Assembly (NCBI GenBank): GCA_016295455.1
Contig: JAEDLE010000058.1
Span: 1 to 9,246 of the forward strand
Origin: Bacteroidales bacterium
GTDB taxonomy: Bacteria > Bacteroidota > Bacteroidia > Bacteroidales > UBA932
Direction: 5' to 3'
DNA length: 9,246 bases
Part shown: piece after piece, positions 1-8,179 of the stretch
Layout of the letters: every line of letters begins with the position of its first letter
How positions within the stretch are numbered: position 1 is the first letter of the stretch
Made by a program: the position numbers and the translations under genes
Notes under the pieces: model-generated
The model's database searches: none
Told to the model about the DNA's origin: nothing
What the model saw: only the letters and a program-made list of their open reading frames with translations

Positions 1-1250
1 CCGTCCTGCCCTCCGACCTCACTTTCCGTCCCATCCTTTCCGTCGGCCGCAGGACCACCAGTCCGTTCCTCCCCCTCCTTCTTCGCGGCATTCTGCTCGC
101 GGAGTTTGCGGGCCTGCTCCTCCACCTGATAATCGGCATTGTTCTTCTTCGCCTGCTCGGCTGCGGCACGGGCCTCCTCCGCGGCCTTCTGACGGTACGC
201 GGCAAGGGCATCCGTAGCCATATCCCCTTTTCGGCGCTGTGCGGCTTGAATCTCGGAACTGTCGATCTGGAAGCGCATCAAGGACCTGATACTCAGCACA
301 TCCGCTCCGACATATACCGTGTCTATGGCATTCCCGGTGGTGTCGGTGACGGCGATTACCGATGGTTCGCGCGTGAGCGTGACCTGCGAGAGGGAGTCAA
401 GATACTCCAGCCTTCCGGCCAGGGCCGTGACCTTGCGCGTGGTGTCGATGATCTGGACCTTGCCCAGCATCTCGACGTTCATATCATTGCGGTGGAAATA
501 CAGCGAATCGGACCAGGCTTCCTGATCTTTGGTCATCACATGGACATCGTCATTGAAAAGAAAGAGCTCCCTGTTGCGGTCGTACCAGCCCGCGTCCGCC
601 GAAAGCATATCCCCGTCCTTCCAGGCATTGGTCTGGGCGCCGAAGACCGCGCAGTTCTCGTCCGTGTTGTAGACTATGCGCGTGGTCCTGACGAATATGC
701 TGTCAGTGAACATGTTGACGTTGTCGGTGAAGGTGAAGGTCTTGAGCGGGGAGTCATATCTTCCGCTGAGGCTCTCGATGACCTGACCGTCCTTGTCCCT
801 CATCGCCCCGCCTCCTTTGAATATGGCGACGCTGTCCTTGGTGTTGTAGTCCAGAAACCTGGTTCTCAAGAGGTTGCCGTCCTTGTCCTCGAGCTGCACG
901 AGCGTTCCCCTAAACTGGGCAAGGTCCTCGTCTATGAGATAGACCATACGGTCGCTGGTCAGGACTGTGGACTCCTGGAGTATCTTCACGTTGCCTATCG
1001 CCTCGATCTGCTGGATGTTCACGTTCCAGAGGGCGGTGTCGCAGAGCAGGAAGGTATCGTTGTGCAGAAAACGCGCTGGCCCGGTCACCTTGCGGTAGTT
1101 GATGCCACCTTTCTCAATGAGCTGCATTGACTTGGCGCTCATCAGACGGACCAGGGAATCGACCTGTTCTTCCTTGTTCTGTGCATATGTGCCCAGACAG
1201 GACGCAAGCGCGGCACAGACCAGCGTCAGGCGCCTGAAGAAACGCTTCAT
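1..1250 (-). CDS. OstA/LptA-like lipopolysaccharide transport protein (C-terminus cut off by the window edge)
   Basis: The reading frame opens with ATG at 1250 and stays open to base 1, giving 416 codons and no stop. An N-terminal signal peptide (MKRFFRRLTLVCAALAS..., probably cut after TYA at residue 22) is followed from about residue 30 to 330 by repeated short beta-type segments with D-rich turns, such as FLLCDTALWN, IEAIGNVKI, LTSDRMVYL and FTFTDNVNMFTDSIF. This is the pattern of the OstA/LptA jelly-roll family, which binds lipopolysaccharide and bridges the periplasm. After about residue 340 comes an Ala/Glu/Lys/Arg/Gln-rich stretch that probably forms a coiled coil, then a Gly/Asp/Glu-rich tail that continues beyond the window. 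The start codon overlaps the stop of the SurA-like gene (ATGA), so translation is probably coupled. An LASC stretch (residues 15-18) resembles a lipobox, but the TYA-Q site fits better. Family assignment is fairly secure; the exact role is inferred from the family and neighbours. Confidence 0.8.
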   Translation of the reverse strand, partial: MKRFFRRLTLVCAALASCLGTYAQNKEEQVDSLVRLMSAKSMQLIEKGGINYRKVTGPARFLHNDTFLLCDTALWNVNIQQIEAIGNVKILQESTVLTSDRMVYLIDEDLAQFRGTLVQLEDKDGNLLRTRFLDYNTKDSVAIFKGGGAMRDKDGQVIESLSGRYDSPLKTFTFTDNVNMFTDSIFVRTTRIVYNTDENCAVFGAQTNAWKDGDMLSADAGWYDRNRELFLFNDDVHVMTKDQEAWSDSLYFHRNDMNVEMLGKVQIIDTTRKVTALAGRLEYLDSLSQVTLTREPSVIAVTDTTGNAIDTVYVGADVLSIRSLMRFQIDSSEIQAAQRRKGDMATDALAAYRQKAAEEARAAAEQAKKNNADYQVEEQARKLREQNAAKKEGEERTGGPAADGKDGTESEVGGQD

Positions 1251-2620
1251 TCGCTCTCGACTATCTTTGTCTTCCAGGCTTCGCGGCTGAATTCACAGTC
1301 CTTGAATATCGGGTCTATGGTGATGTGTGTCGAAGCAATCTTCTCGTTGAGGAACTTGTCAATCTCGTCCATCGCGGCCTTGTTTGACGCAGCGTCGGAG
1401 AGCAGACTGTAGTCCTCCTCAAGCGTTGCAGTATGCGAAGGGTAAATGTTGTCGACCTTGATTATCTTGTACACGGTGTTGCCGCTACGACCCTCATTGT
1501 CAAGGGATTCGAAGGAATCGGAGATGTCCCCCACGGCAAGGTCACGGATGGCGTTGTAGTCCTGGGGCTTGAGCTGGTCGATCTCGAAATATGACGAGCC
1601 GGAGTTCGGGTCGGCCATCTGTCCGCCGTTGGTCCTGGTGCTCGGGTCCTGGGAATAGAAACGAGCCGCCTGGGTGAATTCCAGCGAGTCCGCAAGAATC
1701 TGCGACCTGAGGCTGTCAAGGGTATGGAAAGCATGCTCCCTGTCTTCAACGGTATATTCAGGCTTCATCAGGATATGCCTTGCATTGAACATATCTCCCT
1801 TTTTCTCAAGCACTTCGATGATATGGAAACCGTCCGGGGTCTCGACTATCTGGGATATGACTCCGGGTTTGAGCGCCATGGCCGCGTCGGAGAACGCCGG
1901 CCAGAAAATGGACTTGGACGCCATACCCAGCTCACCGCCCTTGCGGGCGCTGCCCGGGTCCTCGGAGTATATGCGGGCGAGGGTCGCGAACTTCTCGCCG
2001 TTGATGATTCTCTCCCTTATCGCAAGAAGCTTCTCCTTCACCGCCAGATTCGCGGCCTCACGGTCAGGGTATATGCATATCTGGCTGAGCTGGTAGCGTA
2101 TAGGGACTATCGGCATGTCGCGTTCATCGGTCTCGGCGACGAATTTCCTGACCTCGTAAGGGGTGACCTGAGGTGCCCTGGCGGCAATCTGGGACTGCAT
2201 CTGCTGGGTGAGGTTCTGGTCCTCGAGGGCCTTGGTCCATTCCTGACGGAGCTTGTAGATGCTCTTTCCGAACATTTCCTCGACTGCCTCCTCGCCTCCG
2301 TACATGGTCTTGAACTGGTCCACCCTGCTGTTCACGTTGCTGGCTACCACATCGTGGTTGACGGTGAGCGAGTCTATCCTCGCCTGCATCAGGAACAGCT
2401 TCGATTCGAGCACGCTTTCCAGCACGCTGCAGCGCACATTGGAATCGTAAGGTATGCCCTGAGCCTTCATATACTGGATTTCCTGCTCGAGGGAACTGAT
2501 GGTTATCATCTCGTTGCCTATCACGGCAACGGTCTTGTCGATGAGTCCCGCCGGATACTTCTGGGCGCCTGCTGTCAGCGCCGCAAGCATCAGACACGCG
2601 ATGGTCAGATATCTCTTCAT
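1247..2620 (-). CDS. SurA-like periplasmic chaperone / peptidyl-prolyl isomerase with two parvulin domains
   Basis: The 457-residue protein starts at the ATG at 2620, one base after the upstream stop. The longer frame from 2662 adds 14 residues ahead of an obvious signal peptide (MKRYLTIACLMLAALTAGA, cut before Q20) and overlaps the previous gene, so I rejected it. Residues 25-165 are helical and match a SurA N-terminal chaperone region (VAVIGNEMITISSLE is typical). Residues about 170-272 and 277-388 are two parvulin-type PPIase domains, seen as FATLARIYSEDPGSARKGGELG...GFHIIEV and NARHILMK...FYSQDPSTRTNGGQM. The first has Q180 where the family usually has the N-terminal His. The second keeps that His (H282) but has YKII in place of GxHII. 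The C-terminal tail is helical. Family role: escorting unfolded outer-membrane proteins through the periplasm. It sits in an operon with a parvulin-like lipoprotein and an OstA-like protein, which fits that job. Confidence 0.88.
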   Translation of the reverse strand: MKRYLTIACLMLAALTAGAQKYPAGLIDKTVAVIGNEMITISSLEQEIQYMKAQGIPYDSNVRCSVLESVLESKLFLMQARIDSLTVNHDVVASNVNSRVDQFKTMYGGEEAVEEMFGKSIYKLRQEWTKALEDQNLTQQMQSQIAARAPQVTPYEVRKFVAETDERDMPIVPIRYQLSQICIYPDREAANLAVKEKLLAIRERIINGEKFATLARIYSEDPGSARKGGELGMASKSIFWPAFSDAAMALKPGVISQIVETPDGFHIIEVLEKKGDMFNARHILMKPEYTVEDREHAFHTLDSLRSQILADSLEFTQAARFYSQDPSTRTNGGQMADPNSGSSYFEIDQLKPQDYNAIRDLAVGDISDSFESLDNEGRSGNTVYKIIKVDNIYPSHTATLEEDYSLLSDAASNKAAMDEIDKFLNEKIASTHITIDPIFKDCEFSREAWKTKIVESE

Positions 2621-2621
2621 A

Positions 2622-3470
2622 TCAATAAATAACGTAATTATCCTGTCTGCGGGCGTCATCAAGCAACTCCTGTTCCAAACTGTCCAGCAGCTGCTGTTTC
2701 CTCGCGCTCAAGATAATGTCCTTGATTCTGTCCCTGTAATATTCCTGAGGGCCGACCTTTCCTTCCTCCACCTTCTCGAAGATATAGGCCAGGGACGCAT
2801 TGCCCTCATCATCAACCTTTTCAACATATCCTCCCCTTTCGGCACGGAACATTTCGGGCACTTCCATACCCAATTCCGACGCCAGCACCGAAGCCTCTAT
2901 CCACCTGCCTCCGAAGCTGGTGTTGCGTATGGTGGACATTATCAGCAGGCTGTCGGTCGCCACCATCCCGTCCTCGTCATCCACCGAGATTTCCTTCTTC
3001 ACGGTGGCATATTTCGGAGAATTCCTGTGCATCACGACGAAACGTGCCTTGACTATGGGCTGGGTGAGGCGGAGCTGTTCCTGATGGGCGTCATACCAGG
3101 CGCCTATCTGGTCGTCGCTGATGAGAGTGTCGAGCCTCTGGTTGATGTAAGACTGCTCGTAGCGGTACTTCAGAAGGGCGCGGCGGTAGTCATCGAGCTC
3201 CTTGCTGACGTCCTGGTCGGCCTTGCTGAGTTCCTTCCTCGCAAGGTCGTCATAAAGCTGGGCGGTAGCCCAGGTCTCAATGTACTGGCGCGCAAGGCTG
3301 AGGCTGTCTTCATAGGGCAGGCCCTTGGGCACATAGGCCTCGACCTCACCCGAATACAGCTTGTGCGAACCTGCCCTGGCCACCAGATCCCCTTCGTGCA
3401 CCAGGGACTTGAGATAGTCACACGATGCAAGACATAGGGCCGCAGCCAGTATGCAGGTCAGTTTCTTCAC
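2622..3470 (-). CDS. Parvulin/SurA-like lipoprotein (probable periplasmic chaperone)
   Basis: This is a 282-residue protein with a GTG start at 3470. No in-frame ATG lies close by, and only this start supplies the signal sequence MKKLTCILAAALCLASC, whose LASC lipobox predicts lipidation at C17. The start lies 12 bp after the guaB stop. The middle (about 40-130) is helical and charged like SurA N-terminal regions. Residues about 135-245 follow the order of a parvulin domain (IVKARFVVMHRN, then FGGRWIEAS...., then GGYVEKV...SLAYIFEKVEEGK), but the family's two histidine motifs are not clear. The end is a strongly helical charged tail. Proteins at this place in Bacteroidales are commonly annotated as peptidylprolyl isomerases. 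The degenerate domain suggests a holdase/chaperone more than an active isomerase, which is my inference. Asp at +2 after the lipid Cys does not predict the target membrane in this phylum. Confidence 0.75.
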   Translation of the reverse strand: MKKLTCILAAALCLASCDYLKSLVHEGDLVARAGSHKLYSGEVEAYVPKGLPYEDSLSLARQYIETWATAQLYDDLARKELSKADQDVSKELDDYRRALLKYRYEQSYINQRLDTLISDDQIGAWYDAHQEQLRLTQPIVKARFVVMHRNSPKYATVKKEISVDDEDGMVATDSLLIMSTIRNTSFGGRWIEASVLASELGMEVPEMFRAERGGYVEKVDDEGNASLAYIFEKVEEGKVGPQEYYRDRIKDIILSARKQQLLDSLEQELLDDARRQDNYVIY

Positions 3471-3482
3471 TTGTGGTATATG

Positions 3483-6052
<2,570 letters not shown>

Positions 6053-6054
6053 TA

Positions 6055-6120
6055 ATTGGCATATTACGCTCATGATGAAGATTGGAATATTACGCTCATG
6101 ATGAAGATTGGCATATTACG
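6055..6120 (+). repeat. 26-bp tandem duplication spanning the translation start of the peptidase gene
   Basis: Unit 1 is 6055-6080 and unit 2 is 6081-6106, differing at one base (attggc versus attgga). A third partial unit covers 6107-6120. Each full unit contains the doublet ATGATGAAG. Because 26 is not a multiple of 3, the two ATG pairs are in different frames. Only the second pair (6098 and 6101) leads into the long gene. The first pair (6072 and 6075) opens a frame of 8 or 9 codons that ends in TGA at 6099-6101, overlapping the real start. Confidence 0.95.
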
Positions 6121-7234
6121 TTATTGTGTCGCCACTCTGGCGCTGTGCATCACTGCCGTATCCGGCTTTGGACAGGAGGCTGTGGACAAGGACAGCCCGG
6201 CAGCCCTCACGCCTGTCCTTTCAGTGGGGAACCCTGGCGCAGGGAAAGACAGTCTTGCAGTTGTGGACCTGTCTGTGGCGCACCTGAGGGAAGCGCCGGA
6301 CTATACCGCAGAGATGGGAACGGAAGTTCTTATGGGTGCTGCCGTGAAAGTTCTGGAAAGGCGGGACTACTGGCGCAAGGTCCTCTGCGACGACGGCTAC
6401 ACAGCCTGGGTCAATGCCCTGGCACTCAAAGAGATGGACATAGAGGAGATGAAAGCCTACGAGGCATCTCCCAAGCTTGTCTGCCTTTCCGAATATGCCA
6501 CCGTGCATTCTGCTCCGAAGAAGTCTTCGCCTATGGTCTCGGACCTGGTCAGGGGAGATGTGCTGCTGGTCGGTATGGCCGCCCGCAGTGGCTCCGGGTA
6601 TGTCAGCATCGTATCGGGAAGGTCAGGATGGGGGGATGTGCCGCTGGACGGAACGGATGTCCGCAGGGGCTCCGGACAAGGGATGGACGCATCGGAAAAG
6701 ACGGGTCGGGAGAAGAAGTCCTCATGCAGGGGTTTCAGGTATGTCTGCACCGTATCGGGAAGATCGGGCTGGGTGCAGAAGTCAGCACTGATGAAGTTGG
6801 AGGACTGGAAAGCGTCGCAGCGCTGCACGGGCGACGCCGTGGCAGACGAGGCGCTCAGGCACTTGGGCATCCCATATCTGTGGGGCGGCGCATCTCCAAA
6901 GGGTTTCGACTGCAGCGGCCTTAGCTCATTCTGTTTCAGGATGAACGGAAGGATTCTGCCCCGCAATGCTTCGGCCCAGGCCCGCCTGGGCACGGCAGTG
7001 GACACGACAGGTATCCGTGCCGGGAACTGCTCCGCCCTGAAGAGAGGCGACCTGATATTCTTCGGAAATCCGGAGACAGGAAAAGTGAGCCACGTTGGCA
7101 TATACATAGGTGAAGGGAGAATGGTACATGCTTCGCAACTGGTCCGTATCAATTCTCTTATTGACTCAAGACCAGATTGTTATGAGAATATGCATAGGCT
7201 TCTTGCCGTGCGCCGTCTCTGTGGGGAGGAATAG
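6101..7234 (+). CDS. Exported SH3-domain NlpC/P60 (C40) cell-wall peptidase
   Basis: Taking ATG 6101 (6098 is an equal alternative), the 377-residue protein opens with a signal peptide (MKIGILRYCVATLALCITAVSGFG, cut near Q25). A TTG at 6056 in the same frame only adds repeat-derived residues. Residues about 53-110 look like a first bacterial SH3 domain (LREAPDYTAEMGTEVL...YWRKV...GYTAWV). Residues about 127-231 are a second, enlarged by an internal repeat: YVSIVSGRSGW (167-177) returns as YVCTVSGRSGW (214-224) across a Gly/Ser/Lys-rich linker. Residues about 245-377 are the NlpC/P60 domain, with catalytic Cys271 in FDCSGL, His331 in VSHVGIYIG and probable third residue His343 in MVHAS. Enzymes of this build usually cleave gamma-D-glutamyl-diamino acid bonds in peptidoglycan stem peptides. 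That substrate is inferred from the family. Confidence 0.9.
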   Translation: MKIGILRYCVATLALCITAVSGFGQEAVDKDSPAALTPVLSVGNPGAGKDSLAVVDLSVAHLREAPDYTAEMGTEVLMGAAVKVLERRDYWRKVLCDDGYTAWVNALALKEMDIEEMKAYEASPKLVCLSEYATVHSAPKKSSPMVSDLVRGDVLLVGMAARSGSGYVSIVSGRSGWGDVPLDGTDVRRGSGQGMDASEKTGREKKSSCRGFRYVCTVSGRSGWVQKSALMKLEDWKASQRCTGDAVADEALRHLGIPYLWGGASPKGFDCSGLSSFCFRMNGRILPRNASAQARLGTAVDTTGIRAGNCSALKRGDLIFFGNPETGKVSHVGIYIGEGRMVHASQLVRINSLIDSRPDCYENMHRLLAVRRLCGEE

Positions 7235-7261
7235 GAATCCGTTATGTAAATCAGCTGAAAT

Positions 7262-7293
7262 TTTGTTTTTTGGTTTTTTTTACTTTACTTTAA
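7262..7293 (+). promoter_or_regulatory. Bacteroidetes-type promoter for the 91-residue protein
   Basis: TTTG at 7262-7265 is followed after exactly 20 bases by TACTTTAA at 7286-7293, matching TTTG-N19-21-TAnnTTTG except for the last base or two of the -7 box. It lies in an AT-rich 77-bp gap, with the ATG at 7312 only 18 bases downstream. The following gene therefore probably has its own short-leader transcript, independent of the peptidase gene. Confidence 0.6.
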
Positions 7294-7311
7294 GGATAAA
7301 TTTCAACTACT

Positions 7312-7587
7312 ATGAATTTAAGAGATTTCAAGAAGGACGTCGAGTACGTTGTCGGAGAGTTTGTAGATGACTGCACTCTTTTCCTCGCCATAAATCCTCA
7401 CAAGGCTACCGATGAGGTTGCAGCTGTCATCGAGGAGGCTGTGGACCTTTACAATGATATGAAGGACAAGGCCAACGAGTGTATCGAGGGCAGGAAGGCC
7501 GCTTACTATGCGGGACTGCGCAAGGAGATGTGCGAAAAGGTTGATGCGCTTTACGAAAGATTGAGCGAAATCGTCACCAAGGCCTAG
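7312..7587 (+). CDS. Small helical protein of unknown function (91 residues)
   Basis: The protein begins MNLRDFKKDVEYVVGEFVDDC and is acidic, rich in Glu, Asp, Lys and Ala. It looks almost entirely alpha-helical, with heptad-like spacing of hydrophobic residues from about 34 to 88. It has no signal peptide or membrane segment, so it is probably cytoplasmic. There are three cysteines (21, 57, 74), not in a metal-binding pattern. I think small proteins of this kind occur in other Bacteroidales, but I cannot name a family or function. It is a real gene on three grounds: a good promoter match ends 18 bases before the ATG, a perfect-stem terminator begins 24 bases after the stop, and codon use resembles that of its neighbours. 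It appears to be a single-gene transcription unit. Confidence 0.85.
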   Translation: MNLRDFKKDVEYVVGEFVDDCTLFLAINPHKATDEVAAVIEEAVDLYNDMKDKANECIEGRKAAYYAGLRKEMCEKVDALYERLSEIVTKA

Positions 7588-7610
7588 CCGCAGCTTCGAC
7601 ACAGAAGACG

Positions 7611-7654
7611 AAGAACGACCGATAAATCAGAAGGTTTATCGGTCGTTCTTTTTT
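7611..7654 (+). terminator. Intrinsic terminator after the 91-residue protein
   Basis: A perfect 16-bp stem (AAGAACGACCGATAAA at 7611-7626 pairs with 7635-7650) with an 8-base loop runs straight into a T tract (TTCTTTTTTG), so it is oriented to stop plus-strand transcription. No T tract is seen for the minus strand. Confidence 0.92.
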
Positions 7655-7669
7655 GTGTGGCCGGTGGTA

Positions 7670-7805
7670 GGGATGGGTGGTGGGGATGGGTAGTAAGGAT
7701 GGGCGGTGGGGATGGATGGTGAGGATGGGTGGTAGGGATGGGTGGTAGGGATGGATTGTGGGGATGGATTGTGGGGATGGATTGTGGGGATGGATTGTGG
7801 GGATG
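7670..7805 (+). repeat. 13-bp G-rich tandem repeat array (10 units plus a partial unit)
   Basis: Ten 13-base units fill 7670-7799, with a partial unit to 7805 and a half unit just before the array (7663-7669). The first six vary around GGGATGGGTGGTG (variants in positions 1, 7-10 and 13). The last four (7748-7799) are identical: GGGATGGATTGTG. Runs of three or four G at short spacing, for example 7670-7690 (GGG-AT-GGG-TGGT-GGGG-AT-GGG), fit the G-quadruplex pattern. The unit is too short for a CRISPR and has no spacers. Confidence 0.95.
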
Positions 7806-7840
7806 CGAGAGACAGGGAGTGTGGTCGGTGGAGATTGTGA

Positions 7841-7976
7841 CTTCCACCTGGAACGGGCTTGTGGCTCAGGCATAGTCCTATTCAAGATGGGTGTGCCAGG
7901 TGGAAGCAATTTGACGCTACCTGGAACGGCGGGGCGGAACAGGAGACCTCCATTCATTGCGGGCGTTCCAGGTGGA
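7841..7976. repeat. Cluster of four alternating inverted copies of a TTCCACCTGGAAC-like motif
   Basis: Copies at 7841-7855 (forward), 7896-7906 (reverse), 7919-7928 (forward) and 7964-7976 (reverse) pair perfectly in several ways: 7841-7851 with 7896-7906 (11 bp), 7919-7928 with 7964-7973 (10 bp), and 7843-7855 with 7964-7976 (13 bp). The first copy is itself nearly palindromic (TTCC-ACCT-GGAA). The stretch could fold as two neighbouring hairpins or one long-range stem, if it is transcribed at all. Confidence 0.8.
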
Positions 7977-8072
7977 TGACAGGTATGCGCATGGGTCAGA
8001 TGGAAAGCGGAAGGGCTGGGTCGATGACGGACGGATCAGGCCGGATGTGGAATGACGTTCCAGATGGATGAC
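7964..8072 (+). repeat. Direct repeat pair CGTTCCA(G/A)TGGATGAC-type
   Basis: CGTTCCAGGTGGATGAC at 7964-7980 recurs at 8056-8072 with one mismatch (CGTTCCAGATGGATGAC). Both copies are followed within about 20 bases by an ATGGAA(A/G)GCGG word (near 8000 and 8084), so the repeat may be an old duplication of about 90 bases with small deletions. The first copy also serves as the last reverse copy of the inverted cluster. Confidence 0.75.
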
Positions 8073-8110
8073 GGAAAAGCCATATGGAAGGCGGGAGAAT
8101 CGGTATTAAC

Positions 8111-8152
8111 GCAAATGTCCACGGACGCTCTCTTCCGTGGACATTTGCTTTT
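8111..8152. terminator. Perfect 15-bp hairpin downstream of galE, probable terminator
   Basis: GCAAATGTCCACGGA at 8111-8125 pairs perfectly with 8134-8148 around an 8-base loop. It lies 31 bases past the galE stop, where a terminator for the minus-strand gene would be expected. The better T tract (CTTTTC) is on the plus strand, while the minus strand continues GTTAATA. It may therefore work in both directions, or mainly stop plus-strand read-through into galE. Confidence 0.65.
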
Positions 8153-8179
8153 CGGCGGCTTATCGGCCCGCCGGCTGAC

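Larger units (their letters stand above)
7655..8179. other. Repeat-rich intergenic region with no credible gene
   Basis: About 525 bases separate the terminator from the galE stop. The plus strand is strongly G-rich over C, especially 7660-8100, with GATGG-like words throughout. It contains the 13-bp tandem array, the inverted and direct repeats around 7841-8072, and the hairpin at 8111-8148, each listed separately. Open frames here have no recognisable domain, start context or codon pattern of the neighbours. On the minus strand they merely read the array as low-complexity Pro/His/Ser/Thr. No promoter of the TTTG...TAnnTTTG type is evident. Confidence 0.75.

Noticed and set aside
1195..1206. 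LASC lipobox in the OstA-like signal peptide
   Set aside because: It fits the lipobox pattern, but the hydrophobic stretch continues past it to a good signal peptidase I site (TYA before Q), much like the SurA-like neighbour. I cannot exclude lipidation but favour a soluble protein.
7670..7805. CRISPR array
   Set aside because: The 13-bp units are directly adjacent with no spacers, are too short, and there are no cas genes nearby.
7574..7957. Minus-strand open frames of 127 and 87 codons with Pro/His/Ser/Thr repeats
   Set aside because: They are the 13-bp array read backward. The repeat contains no stop in these frames, so long ORFs appear by construction. They also run across the terminator, and one overlaps the end of the 91-residue gene.
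7758..8071. Plus-strand frames of 70-73 codons in the intergenic region
   Set aside because: They are low-complexity Gly/Arg/Met/Trp sequences arising from repeats, with no promoter, domain or codon pattern like the neighbouring genes.
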